From Brasilonema sp. UFV-L1 (GTDB lineage Bacteria; Cyanobacteriota; Cyanobacteriia; Cyanobacteriales; Nostocaceae), in NCBI RefSeq assembly GCF_012912105.1, contig NZ_QMEA01000069.1, forward strand, positions 1-35,326: a stretch of DNA of 35,326 nucleotides, written 5' to 3'. Numbering within the stretch: position 1 is the first letter of the stretch; every line of letters begins with the position of its first letter. Below, one piece after another: positions 10,003-19,263 of the stretch. The position numbers and the translations under genes were made by a program. Below the pieces are notes generated by a model. The model searched no databases, was not told the origin of the DNA, and was given only the letters and a program-made list of their open reading frames with translations.

Positions 10003-10058
10003 CTGGGGTAGGCAAATCGATGAATGAATTAGTGTCAATGTGACATCGCCTACCCTAG
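10003..10058 (-). terminator. Hairpin downstream of aroF
   Basis: CTGGGGTAGGC (10003-10013) pairs with GCCTACCCTAG (10048-10058) at 10 of 11 positions, with a further GATG/CATC pairing inside. It starts 26 bases past the aroF stop on the minus strand. There is no strong T tract, so it may be a weak terminator or a processing/stability element. Confidence 0.5.
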
Positions 10059-10083
10059 ATAAACCACTGTTGATTTTTTCAAT

Positions 10084-11181
10084 TTAGACACCCACAGTAA
10101 AAGGGATTTTGGTACCAAATTGTGTCATACTTGTAAAGGCAGATTTTGTCCCACGTCCGAAGAATTGAGCCAGAGGAGCGATTTCCTGCATAAGTTCCAC
10201 AAAATCTGCTGGTGTCAGAGACTGAGGACCATCTGAAAGTGCTTTAGAAGGGTTAGGGTGAACCTCAATCATCAAGGAATCTGTACCAGCTGCTATAGCT
10301 GCTTTTGCCATTGTAGGTACATACTTAGAGTGACCGGTTGCATGACTGGGGTCAATCATAATTGGCAAATGGGTGAGTCCACGCAAAACAGGTACGACAG
10401 ATAAATCCAGAGTATTTCTAGTGTACTGCTTGTCAAAAGTGCGAATTCCGCGTTCACACAAAATTACGTTTGGATTGCCAGCTGCCAGAATGTATTCAGC
10501 AGCCATCAACCATTCTTCAATTGTCGCAGACAGACCCCGCTTGAGCAGAATTGGTTTACCTGTAGCGCCTGCTTTCTTCAGCAGGGAGAAATTTTGCATA
10601 TTGCGAGCACCAATTTGCAGCACATCAGCAACTTCTGCAACTTTATCTAAGTCAGCTGTATCCATCACTTCTGTGATAATCCCTAAACCTGTGACTTCGC
10701 GGGCTTTTGCTAACAGGGATAAGGCGCTTTCACCATGTCCTTGAAAAGCATAAGGTGAGGAACGAGGTTTGTAAGCTCCTCCCCGGAGAAACTGCGCACC
10801 TGTAGCTTTTACGACTTGTGCTGTTTCAACAATCATTTCTTCATTTTCCACTGAACAGGGTCCAGCCACAACAACTAAAGGATGATTTTGACCAAAAGTT
10901 ACCAAACCGTTGGGAGTTGGAACAACAACTTCGCTTGGTTCCCCGTAGCGATATTCTAACGAAACCCTTTTAAAAGGCTGTTTCACTCGAATCACCTGTT
11001 CGATAAATGGGCTGATTTGTTGTACGTGTTCCGGATGAATAACACTTGTATCACCTACCAAGCCAATGACAACTTTGTCTTTACCGATAATTTTTTCAGT
11101 TGTCACGGGATACTGACTCAGTTGTTGAATGATTCTTTCAATTTCAGATGCGGGAGTCTGGGATTTGATGACGACAATCAT
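10084..11181 (-). CDS. aroF: 3-deoxy-7-phosphoheptulonate (DAHP) synthase, type I-beta
   Basis: First enzyme of the shikimate pathway, joining phosphoenolpyruvate and erythrose 4-phosphate. The 365-aa protein begins with a ferredoxin-like regulatory domain (about residues 1-70), as in the Thermotoga-type enzyme, followed by the catalytic TIM barrel: VVAGPCSVENEE, GGAYKPRSSPYAFQG, QIGARNMQNFSLL, LLKRGLSATIEEW, CERGIRTF and IDPSHATGH. Metal and substrate residues (Cys in GPCS, His in PSHATG) are present. The start has a GAGGT ribosome binding site 8 bases upstream. It leads the trp block but is separated from trpE by 680 bases and a hairpin, so it is probably its own transcript. In scytonemin-type clusters the equivalent gene is called aroG. 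Confidence 0.94.
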   Translation of the reverse strand: MIVVIKSQTPASEIERIIQQLSQYPVTTEKIIGKDKVVIGLVGDTSVIHPEHVQQISPFIEQVIRVKQPFKRVSLEYRYGEPSEVVVPTPNGLVTFGQNHPLVVVAGPCSVENEEMIVETAQVVKATGAQFLRGGAYKPRSSPYAFQGHGESALSLLAKAREVTGLGIITEVMDTADLDKVAEVADVLQIGARNMQNFSLLKKAGATGKPILLKRGLSATIEEWLMAAEYILAAGNPNVILCERGIRTFDKQYTRNTLDLSVVPVLRGLTHLPIMIDPSHATGHSKYVPTMAKAAIAAGTDSLMIEVHPNPSKALSDGPQSLTPADFVELMQEIAPLAQFFGRGTKSAFTSMTQFGTKIPFTVGV

Positions 11182-11893
11182 TTTTTTTACCTCATGAAAG
11201 AGTTTTGGTTTTAGTTTGTGTTTTTATCAGCCCAAGTCAGTTGGGCGTTTTGAACTCGTTTTTTGTCTTCTGAGTTTTTATAGGGTAAGGATAAAAAGTT
11301 TATGCATTCGAGCAGGCGATCGCCTGTAAAATCAGCCTAATGCTTCAGGGCAAACGAATCTAAATAGGGCTTGACAAAATACAGTTTGTGTATTTTAAGC
11401 GAAAAATCTGTTGGTCTGCGAGAACTATCTGACTCCTAACGAGCGAATGCCTCCGGCACGCTGCGCGAACGCTTACCTGGTGTGTAGCCTAATTGTTGCA
11501 GGACTTACGCAAAAATAACGCAATTGGAGTCATTGCGACCGGAGGGAAGCAATCGCAAAGCCTTATTTTTCGTCGCGAGTGCGTAAGTCCTATGTTGATA
11601 AAAATTAAGGTTTATTGCGAAATCTGTGTCAATGAAATTATCATTTCCACTTAGAATAGTGTATAAAAAGTTATAACTTTGATGCTTAGGGAATGTCTCA
11701 AAATTATGAGGCACATTCTAAAACGAGTTTTTACTAGCTATTACCTCAGAGCGAATGTTATTTCCAGTATTTGTTTTGTGCGGTGCGGATATTCTTGAAT
11801 ATAATGAGGTGGATTTTTCATGATGGTAGGCGGTCAAAATTCCGTTCTATCATTTTTTTGACACCTAGTTAATATTTCGGACGTGTCTATTTA
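11182..11893. promoter_or_regulatory. Upstream region of aroF
   Basis: No gene is seen. Going away from aroF the region holds a HIP1 site (about 11318), a hairpin AAAATACA-GTTTG-TGTATTTT (11376-11396) that could be an operator, a GC-rich dispersed palindrome (about 11447-11474), and the small inverted-repeat element at 11500-11591. The rest, down to the stop codon of the WD40 protein, is AT-rich with no clear terminator. Confidence 0.35.
11500..11591. repeat. 92-bp MITE-like element
   Basis: Perfect 12-base terminal inverted repeats AGGACTTACGCA (11500-11511) and TGCGTAAGTCCT (11580-11591) enclose a second inverted repeat, AAAAATAA / TTATTTTT. There is no coding capacity. The AGGACTTACGCA end is a motif I associate with common cyanobacterial IS or MITE ends. 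A related AAAAATAACGCAA core occurs in the hairpin at 19191-19251. Confidence 0.7.
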
Positions 11894-14800
11894 TCATCTC
11901 TGAAAATTGCCGATGCGATCACAAAGATGGCGATCGCTGTTATTCTCATCAAGGGTAGCTAGATAACCACGCACTCGTTCACAGCCCCGTTCTAGCAGTT
12001 CATCTAATCCTCCTAGCTGCCACAATATAGCTTGACCATTCTCGTCAATGGTAGCTATGACCCTACCATCGGGACTAATTTCGGTAAATTTCAGAAACCC
12101 AACGCCAGAACTTGGCTGTTCTAAATCAAAATACTGATTGCTTTGCAAATCCCACCAGATCATTTTCACTCCTACTTTCCTAATGAGTACTGAAGTGCCA
12201 TCATTGGTGAAGCTGATGTCTGGAATCTCGGAATCGCCCAATCTTCTCAGATATAACGATGTCAGCTGCTTACAGGAGAAGAAATCCCAGATTCCAACGG
12301 TAGTAGCGCTAACTTCGCTTGTAGCCACCAGTAGTTGATCTTCCTTAGCATCGAATTTCCAAATTACGCTTTGAGGAGAGTAGCCACCATACCCACAATT
12401 AGGTTTATGTTTAAGCTCTTGTTTGCTTTCCAAATCCAACACGCGCAAAGTATGTGAACCTTGTAGAATTGCTAATTTTGTCCCATCCGAGTTAAAACTC
12501 AAGCTACTTACTGAGTCGTACTCCCCTGACAATGTCAATTCCTCCTGACCAGACTCCAAATTCAACAAATGGATAGCATTGGATTCAACAATTGCCAATT
12601 GCTTACTCTTCGGACGAAAAATTAGTTTACTTTCGGGGTTGTACTTCCGTGAAAATTTCTTCAAACGTTGGACTGACAACAAATCCCATAAGTGAATCTG
12701 ACTATCTTCTAGCGTTGCTAATTGCTTGCCATCGGTACTAAAACTTAGCGTCTGAACAGAGCTTGGCAGTTTTCGATGGCTCAGGCTTGACAGTTGAACC
12801 TCTGCATCGACATTCCATAAGCGGATAGTATTGTCATTTCCACTTGTAAGCAGTTGCTTCCCATCGGTACTAAAACTGAAATTAGAGACGTTGCCTTGAT
12901 GACCTTTTAATTCTTGGAATTGGTTTCTATACCTATACATATCCAGCAAGCGGATAGTATCAATATTGTCATAATCCGTAACAGCTAGTTGTTGGCCATC
13001 GGGACTATAATTAATTGCCCAAAACTCACCCAATTCTATCGGAGTGCGATTTTCCACCCTCCATAGCTGACCATCAGTTACTTCCGAGTGTGCATGACCA
13101 CTAAACCCTATTACCAAGCTCTCACCGTTGGGACTAATAACGGCACTATTAACACTAATATCGTTAGAATTTAAAGAATTTCTAACTTTGAACTTACCTA
13201 AGAGTGTGAATTCACTAAAGTTATAGTTCCATAAAGAGACAGTCTTATCGTCATCTTTAGTTGTAGTAGCTACTAGCAGATTGCCATCATCGTGTTTAAA
13301 ACTAATGCCTTGGACGTTTACTTCATTATTTGTTAATGGATATAGCTGCTTGTTTTCCCAGTTCCAGAAGTAAGCGAAACCTTGATAATCCTGATTGTAG
13401 CTAATAAAAGCCAGTTTTTTGCTATTGGGGCTAAAACTAACACTCCGTACTCCACCTGGAAGCCTTGGTGATTCATGCAACTGATTGTTTTTCCAGTCCC
13501 ATAGATAGACACCTGGAAACTGCTCACCCATTTCACTCCCTCTCATTTCACCCATTAACGCTAGTTTCGTGCCATCGGGACTAAACTTAGCATAAGTCAC
13601 CCGGAGATTTTCTGGTAATTCTTTACAAGGCTTCTGCCTACTTTCACTTTTTAAGTCCCACACACAGATAGTACGTTCATTTGTTGTGGTAGCTATCAAT
13701 AGCTTGCCATCTTGACTGACAATTGTACCCTGTACTACCTCACCTTGAGGTAGCTGCCAACGTTGTTGTTCTCTATTGAGAAGAATCGCTCTACGTAAGG
13801 TAGCGACAAGTTGATTCTGTAGCTGTGAGTCGGGTGGTACTAGTTGCAAAAGCCAATGTTTATTAGATGTTCCTGCCTGTAAACTCTGAATCAAGGTATC
13901 TAATGTTAGATTGTTTGTACGTAAGCCAGCTTCTGAGGATTGTCTAGCAGTCCTCATTTGAGCTGTGACTGCATTTCTCTGTTCCCTTAAAGCCGAGATA
14001 GTTAACCAACTCAATCCCAAAATTACGCTGATCGCAATGCCCCAACGCAAGTTAACATTCCTGCGTCTTTGCCAAATACTGCGCTGCACAAACTCAGATT
14101 CTATCTGGTTGAACCAGTAATCAACAGATTTGAGTTTCTTTCTTAAAACATCAAGGTAGGGATTACCATTCCAAAGAAACTGCCCCTTTTTCTCTCGTTG
14201 GCGTTCTTGAGCACCCTTCCTAATTTTGCTAAACCAGTCCTCAGCAGAGTCGATTTTTTTATCAAACCAGCTCAGGACAGGTTCAGCTTTTCCAAGAACA
14301 CTTGCTGATTGTTCCTTGTTTTTCCATTCCAGGGCATTAGGTGTCAGTCGCTGTTGCAAGGGTAAATCTTCCTGCTCCTGTTGTTGCCACTTCTGTAGTT
14401 TATCCCAGCTTTTGACTAGAAAATCATGGGCTGGCTCTACATAAGGTTCCCCAGTTTCTTGTCCGGAGACAATTAGCCGAGCCTCATTAAGACGTTTCAG
14501 GACTAACTCAACTCGCTGATTTTCCTCATCATCTGGCTTGCTTGGCTCATGCTTGTCTGCATACACTAATTCCAATAATGGCACCCGACGCCGTGCTGAT
14601 TCCCCACCTTCAATAGTCACCATCCGCAGCATCACCCGCCGCATCGTATCTTTGTGAGCATCATCAGGTAATTCGTCATATTCTTTATTAGCTCTCCGTG
14701 TTAGAGAACCAGCGACGCCTCCCTCTTTGTCGAATTCAGCATCAAGTGTCAGGGCGCGATCGCTACTCTTCCCTTCAACCCACTTTTTAGCAAGTTTAAT

Positions 14801-15805
14801 GTAAAGTTCGCTGAGTGTAAAAGATAGCAAGGGTAAGGCACCGGGCATCTGCCCCACTTCATCAACTAACTTGTCTACCGGATTTCGCTGCCCCGGAAGC
14901 TGTTCAAAGTAAAGTGCCATTTCTGCGGCGGGACGCTCAATTGCTTGTCGCAACTCATCGGAACGCATAGCACGGACTGGGAAGCGAGCGTGTGTCCAAT
15001 ATGACTTGAGCGCTTCCGAGTTGAGGAAACGCGGTTCAAAGTCGGAGCGCAATGTTACGACTATGCTCAGTTGCGGCAAATTAGCGGCTATTGTTGCTTC
15101 TAGCAGTTTTAAGAACTGTTGCGATTCCGTAAGATTCGGTTGCTGGTTTTGCTTATCTTCTTTAGTCTGAGAACTTAGGGTGATTAACTCCTCAAATTGA
15201 TCTATCACCAGTAACAGCCTGATTCCAAGTCTTTGTTCGCTCCATGTTTTGACAATTTTGATAAATTCTTTTGGGTCTTGTAAACGTTGGCTGAGTGGAT
15301 TGAGACAATCTAAAACTGTCTCTTGTAAAAGCTTTTGTTCGTTTTTATCGTGACATAAATTATTGAGTTCATCAAAATGATCGACAATTAAACGCTGCTT
15401 TGCTTCTTTGGTTCCTCGCTTCCAAATATTAACAATTCTCTCGTATTTATTAACTTTTTGTTCTAATTGGATAATTTCGTCTTCTTCGCTATTTACATCG
15501 CCATCATCAATTCTTTGGTTTAAAGCTGTAATTTCTTGTTTTAGAATTTCATTAATAAAATGTAAATTGTCTAGCTGCTTGCTGACAACAAGATCGTTAT
15601 TATTAGTAATTAACAGAAGAGTTATAGCGAAAGCTGTAAAAGGAGATTCACTAGGACGCATAGGTTTGAGAATGTACCACTCTCGGGGATGATTCTGGCG
15701 TAAGTAAGGAATGAGTCCCGCTTTAACTAAGCTGGATTTACCAGAACCGGAAATTCCGGAAACAACAGTTAGCAACCTAGAGGTATGGTAAACTTTCTCA
15801 TACAA
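11894..15805 (-). CDS. STAND-type NTPase with WD40 repeats (3' part of a frameshifted caspase-NTPase-WD40 gene)
   Basis: Signalling ATPase of the novel-STAND class. The order is a Walker A loop (SGISGSGKSSL, residues 16-26), a charged coiled-coil-like insertion (about 65-180), Walker B (LLLVIDQFEELI, near residue 200), an arginine-rich sensor region, a winged-helix-like part (MPGALPLLSFTLSELY), one membrane-type helix (WGIAISVILGLSWLTISA, near 590) and about a dozen WD40 repeats such as LKGHQGNVSNFSFSTDGKQL to the C-terminus. The apparent TTG start sits 8 bases from the caspase stop codon. Upstream codons in this frame read ENNPYRGLQSFEEEHSQLFF, the usual beginning of this NTPase domain, so the original gene was one protein with the caspase; one base is missing in an A run at 15885-15890. 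Re-initiation next to the overlapping AGAGGA is possible but unproven. Confidence 0.88.
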   Translation of the reverse strand: MYEKVYHTSRLLTVVSGISGSGKSSLVKAGLIPYLRQNHPREWYILKPMRPSESPFTAFAITLLLITNNNDLVVSKQLDNLHFINEILKQEITALNQRIDDGDVNSEEDEIIQLEQKVNKYERIVNIWKRGTKEAKQRLIVDHFDELNNLCHDKNEQKLLQETVLDCLNPLSQRLQDPKEFIKIVKTWSEQRLGIRLLLVIDQFEELITLSSQTKEDKQNQQPNLTESQQFLKLLEATIAANLPQLSIVVTLRSDFEPRFLNSEALKSYWTHARFPVRAMRSDELRQAIERPAAEMALYFEQLPGQRNPVDKLVDEVGQMPGALPLLSFTLSELYIKLAKKWVEGKSSDRALTLDAEFDKEGGVAGSLTRRANKEYDELPDDAHKDTMRRVMLRMVTIEGGESARRRVPLLELVYADKHEPSKPDDEENQRVELVLKRLNEARLIVSGQETGEPYVEPAHDFLVKSWDKLQKWQQQEQEDLPLQQRLTPNALEWKNKEQSASVLGKAEPVLSWFDKKIDSAEDWFSKIRKGAQERQREKKGQFLWNGNPYLDVLRKKLKSVDYWFNQIESEFVQRSIWQRRRNVNLRWGIAISVILGLSWLTISALREQRNAVTAQMRTARQSSEAGLRTNNLTLDTLIQSLQAGTSNKHWLLQLVPPDSQLQNQLVATLRRAILLNREQQRWQLPQGEVVQGTIVSQDGKLLIATTTNERTICVWDLKSESRQKPCKELPENLRVTYAKFSPDGTKLALMGEMRGSEMGEQFPGVYLWDWKNNQLHESPRLPGGVRSVSFSPNSKKLAFISYNQDYQGFAYFWNWENKQLYPLTNNEVNVQGISFKHDDGNLLVATTTKDDDKTVSLWNYNFSEFTLLGKFKVRNSLNSNDISVNSAVISPNGESLVIGFSGHAHSEVTDGQLWRVENRTPIELGEFWAINYSPDGQQLAVTDYDNIDTIRLLDMYRYRNQFQELKGHQGNVSNFSFSTDGKQLLTSGNDNTIRLWNVDAEVQLSSLSHRKLPSSVQTLSFSTDGKQLATLEDSQIHLWDLLSVQRLKKFSRKYNPESKLIFRPKSKQLAIVESNAIHLLNLESGQEELTLSGEYDSVSSLSFNSDGTKLAILQGSHTLRVLDLESKQELKHKPNCGYGGYSPQSVIWKFDAKEDQLLVATSEVSATTVGIWDFFSCKQLTSLYLRRLGDSEIPDISFTNDGTSVLIRKVGVKMIWWDLQSNQYFDLEQPSSGVGFLKFTEISPDGRVIATIDENGQAILWQLGGLDELLERGCERVRGYLATLDENNSDRHLCDRIGNFQR

Positions 15806-15810
15806 TTCCT

Positions 15811-16788
15811 CTACCAGTTCTTTTCTGCCAAAAAATAATTGTGAATGCTCTTCTTCAAAAGACTGTAATCCTCGATAAGGATTATTTTTTCAGTTAATTT
15901 TGGTGCTGGTTTTAATTTCGGATCGGCACCAGGAACTAAAAATATATATTCGCCTCTATCATGTTTTGATAAAGTCCATATCCCCGGTGTTTGACTTTCA
16001 TTAGAAGCAGTTTCTACATTGTCGCGCAAGTAGAGATAAAGTTCTGTTGCTGTAATCACTCCATCTCCTGCGGATTTGCCATTTTTAGCTGCAGGAATTA
16101 CATCTCCTTCGCCCCGCAAAGCCTTGAATAAAGCAAGAGCAAAAGGTGAGTGCTTATCGCCGCCTCGGTTATCGCGGAGAATGTCTAATGCTTCTTGGTT
16201 ATGCGCCGCAGAAGTAATTGCTTGCCATGCAGGAGATTTGATAAAGCGATCGTAATGTTCTTTACGAATGACTGTTGGAATGACTGTCGCTAATCTAGCA
16301 CTTGACCACCGGAAAGTTCCAGCAAAACAACAATCAAGAATGACTAACAAGTGGCGACAGGAAAGTGCGCTTAAACATTCGTGTAACTTCTGCATAGGGA
16401 GCAGAGTTTTATTGTTTTCTAAATCTGCATCCTGTGGTACAAGACTGCCCGCAGGTCCCTTATGACTATCGCGTGCTATTCCATGTCCTGCAAAATAGAA
16501 GAGTAAACGGTCGTCTTTTGTCGGCTGAATTTCTTTGGGTAGTCTTTCCTCAAGTAGGGTTAATAAATTCTTTAGCGTTGGTTTACACTCAGTCTCATCA
16601 GTGATTAAAATCACTTCATCATATTGATGTTCTTTCGCTAAGATCTCCGCTAGAACTTCAGCATCACGTCTTGCTGTGTGTAACTTGGGAATCTTGTTTT
16701 GGTATTCGTTTATGCCAATAACGACTGCCAAACTGCGCTTAAAACTTGTTATTTTCTGTGCTTTTACTAGCGTATTTGTTTGGACCAT
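15811..16788 (-). CDS. Caspase-like (peptidase C14) domain, 5' part of a frameshifted gene
   Basis: Caspase/metacaspase-like cysteine protease domain. The catalytic dyad is visible as His102 (LLFYFAGHGIA) and Cys154 (LVILDCCFAGTF). The N-terminal SLAVVIGINEYQ strand and the acidic substrate pocket region are normal. The last 27 or so residues (from IILIEDYSLL) are out of frame. Restoring one A in the run at 15885-15890 continues the protein into the STAND NTPase and WD40 repeats, giving about 1631 aa. The domain itself is complete, so the truncated product could still be an active or deregulated protease. It lies 124 bases after the 710-aa caspase gene on the same strand and is probably co-transcribed with it. 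Confidence 0.88.
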   Translation of the reverse strand: MVQTNTLVKAQKITSFKRSLAVVIGINEYQNKIPKLHTARRDAEVLAEILAKEHQYDEVILITDETECKPTLKNLLTLLEERLPKEIQPTKDDRLLFYFAGHGIARDSHKGPAGSLVPQDADLENNKTLLPMQKLHECLSALSCRHLLVILDCCFAGTFRWSSARLATVIPTVIRKEHYDRFIKSPAWQAITSAAHNQEALDILRDNRGGDKHSPFALALFKALRGEGDVIPAAKNGKSAGDGVITATELYLYLRDNVETASNESQTPGIWTLSKHDRGEYIFLVPGADPKLKPAPKLTEKIILIEDYSLLKKSIHNYFLAEKNW

Positions 16789-16912
16789 TGTTGCTTACCT
16801 AGTTTGTATGAATACTTTTGTGTGACTCTCACCAGGCAAAAATAACGAAGTATTGCAGAATCAGGGATTTTGGTTTTAACTACAGATTCACTCGTGCAAT
16901 GCTTTGCTCTAT

Positions 16913-19045
16913 TTAATTCGCTATTACTTTTACGGCTACCTGTTTTGTTGTCCATCCACGATTTGGATCGGCGACAACTTGTACGTTTCTACTTGTGGAA
17001 GGTTCGTCATCAGCACCCACAGTTGCTAGGAGTTCTTCTAGTTGATTTCTGGGTGCTTTGAGTCCTCTAGTGCTACTAGGGGGAATTGGTTGGTCAAGGG
17101 ACGGTAACTCCAGCCACCGGAAGTTAGCTTGTTCAACTGTGACAAACACTTTAAATATGTCTGTTCCTTCTTGATAACCTTCTGGAAGACTCATTTTGAG
17201 TGGAATACATTCTTCTTGTCCGGGGTCGAAAGGAACAAAATTTGCATTGTCTCCTAGTATATTGAGTTGGGAAATTGACCAATCCGAACTTAAAGCCAGT
17301 ACAACCACGTTGAGAACTTGAGAGGACTCATTGCGGATACGCAAAAAGACAGTTTCCCCTGCTTGCACACTGGGATTACTCTTGTCATCAAATGGCTGAG
17401 GAGATGGTTGCCGATTTCGTCTATAATTAGCTTGCTTGCCAACTAACTCAACCACAAGTTTTTTCGTTAGAGTCGTCCCAAAATTATCCAATTCCTCTGT
17501 AGCTTTATACTTAGTGAGATGCACCAAGCGTTTCACCAACTTAGTAGCTGCATGTGTTTCGCCTACCTTCAATGGAGGTCGTAAATTAGGCAAAGGCTTA
17601 CCCGTTGGCTCACAAATCTCGTATTCACCTAGTTTGTTGATAGAAATTTGGTAGTCAGCAACTTCTTGATCCGCAACTAATTTCACCCAGCCATTTCCCG
17701 AAGCTGCGATTGCGCGCAGCGCAGTGCCAAAGGCGATCGCAACTGCTTGCAAAGCTGCTTGCTGATTTATTTCTTTTGGTGGTAAGTCCTCCAATTTTGT
17801 ATTCTCTGGTGTGCATTCAATCAAACGGATTCCCCGAATAAGATCCACGGGTGCGGACAACATGACCGCACTAGCCCCTGGCTCGATTTCTCCTGCACGC
17901 ACCGTCTTAATAACTTCCGCCCAAGCATCAGTGACACCGATTTCTGTGACTTCAGCTATAGTTAAGTGCTTGTCTTCTTGGGTAATATCCTTTATTTGTC
18001 GTGGATAAATAGCAAACACAAAGCCTTCCTCCACACCTTGGGCTATACCAGCATTTAATTTAACTCGGATTGGATTAGAAGCTTCATCTACCTGCATCAC
18101 GGTGACAGCATACTGCTGGGATTCGTAGCTGGTGCCCAAAACCAAACGGTTATCCTCACCTAGCAGCATGGGCGTTTGTTGCTGAAACTGACTCTGGATT
18201 TTGGCGTTGATGCGTGAGTAGAGTTCCTTATAAGTTAAATCCAGACTGCGGTTCTGTAGAGAATCCAACAACCAATACGTTAAAGCTCCGTTACGTTCTT
18301 TACCGTTAAAGGCATATTCATAAGCATATTCCGACGGACGACAAGCCGCCAGTAAAACATAATCTTTAACATCCGGAAGCATCCCACCTACAGCAGCAGC
18401 ATTACGAGTTCCTCCTGTTAAGTTTTGCCAAGTCTTCACCAATTCGGATGCCGATGCGACTAAACTTTCTGTTGGTCGTTGCGTTGTGTCAACAGTATTT
18501 GCGTCAGCGCCACGAATGTCAGAATCTCCGGCTCGCGTTGCTCCTCCTGAATGACAGCTATCTAACACAACTGTAACAACTAACTCTTTATCCACCATCT
18601 TTTGCACAAGTGCTGCTAACTCCAAGTCGCGAAGATAACGAGATGTCGGTTTACCAATATCAAGGGGAACAAGCGTTTCATCAAATCCTTTTTCTTGCTT
18701 GAGTTCTGAATAAATTGTTGCTGCACGTCCGCCGTGACCAGAGTAATGAATGTAAACTTGGTCTTTAGGTTGAGCAATTTCTGTAAGTTCTTTAAACTTC
18801 TTTACAATATTCTCGTAGGTTGGCCACATTGAAGGTGGTTCGGATGGCATAGGAGAATCGTCAACATTAGAAGCTGTTAGCTTGTAAATTTGCTCAGATG
18901 GTAGATTAAACTGGCGCTTTAGGAAAGCTTCCACATGGTTAATATCACGCACGCATCCCTTAAGGCTTTTATAAGAAGCACCATTGAATAATTTGTTAGG
19001 TAAATAACAATCAATACCTATTAACAAAGCGTATAAGTAGCTCAT
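16913..19045 (-). CDS. Caspase-family protease with C-terminal DUF4384-like domain
   Basis: A 710-aa metacaspase/orthocaspase-type protein. The p20-like domain occupies about residues 1-300, with the catalytic dyad His104 (VYIHYSGHGGR) and Cys164 (VVLDSCHSGGATR). The middle (about 310-560) has no family I can name. The region at about 580-670 (VFLRIRNESSQVLNVVVLAL, then WSISQLNILGDNANFVPFDP) looks like DUF4384, a beta-sandwich often attached to signalling proteases and kinases in cyanobacteria. There is no signal peptide, so it is probably cytoplasmic. It lies between the kinase gene (upstream) and the caspase-NTPase gene (downstream), all on one strand, suggesting a regulated proteolysis or cell-death module (inference). 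Confidence 0.92.
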   Translation of the reverse strand: MSYLYALLIGIDCYLPNKLFNGASYKSLKGCVRDINHVEAFLKRQFNLPSEQIYKLTASNVDDSPMPSEPPSMWPTYENIVKKFKELTEIAQPKDQVYIHYSGHGGRAATIYSELKQEKGFDETLVPLDIGKPTSRYLRDLELAALVQKMVDKELVVTVVLDSCHSGGATRAGDSDIRGADANTVDTTQRPTESLVASASELVKTWQNLTGGTRNAAAVGGMLPDVKDYVLLAACRPSEYAYEYAFNGKERNGALTYWLLDSLQNRSLDLTYKELYSRINAKIQSQFQQQTPMLLGEDNRLVLGTSYESQQYAVTVMQVDEASNPIRVKLNAGIAQGVEEGFVFAIYPRQIKDITQEDKHLTIAEVTEIGVTDAWAEVIKTVRAGEIEPGASAVMLSAPVDLIRGIRLIECTPENTKLEDLPPKEINQQAALQAVAIAFGTALRAIAASGNGWVKLVADQEVADYQISINKLGEYEICEPTGKPLPNLRPPLKVGETHAATKLVKRLVHLTKYKATEELDNFGTTLTKKLVVELVGKQANYRRNRQPSPQPFDDKSNPSVQAGETVFLRIRNESSQVLNVVVLALSSDWSISQLNILGDNANFVPFDPGQEECIPLKMSLPEGYQEGTDIFKVFVTVEQANFRWLELPSLDQPIPPSSTRGLKAPRNQLEELLATVGADDEPSTSRNVQVVADPNRGWTTKQVAVKVIAN

Positions 19046-19190
19046 TCGTTAATAACCTGTAGACGTTTTCAAGGGTAGGTGTGAATGAATTTAGTTGATT
19101 GAAACAACCGTAAATCCTTACAATTTATATAGGTGTAAATAAAAATAACTTATGCAGTGGATCGCGGTTCCGGGAGCAACTCAAAAATTC

Positions 19191-19251
19191 TGACGAAAAA
19201 TAACGCAAGTGTGCTCAGTTACAATGACACAATTACGTTATTTTTACGTCA
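19191..19251 (-). terminator. Long hairpin after the kinase gene
   Basis: TGACG + AAAAATAACG (19191-19205) pairs with CGTTATTTTT + CGTCA (19236-19251, one bulged A), and GTGT/ACAC pair further in. It starts 12 bases past the kinase stop on the minus strand. It could act as a terminator between the kinase and caspase genes, or be a small mobile repeat related to the element at 11500. Confidence 0.55.
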
Positions 19252-19263
19252 GTCTTAAGCATT

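Noticed and set aside
10373-10744. 123-aa open frame opposite aroF
   Set aside because: Antisense to highly conserved DAHP synthase motifs, with no family resemblance.
15880-15895. Programmed -1 ribosomal frameshift between caspase and NTPase
   Set aside because: The A run is not in a good X-XXY-YYZ heptamer for the required shift (A-AAA-ATA), and I saw no clear downstream pseudoknot. Mutation or sequencing error is simpler, though slippage is not excluded.
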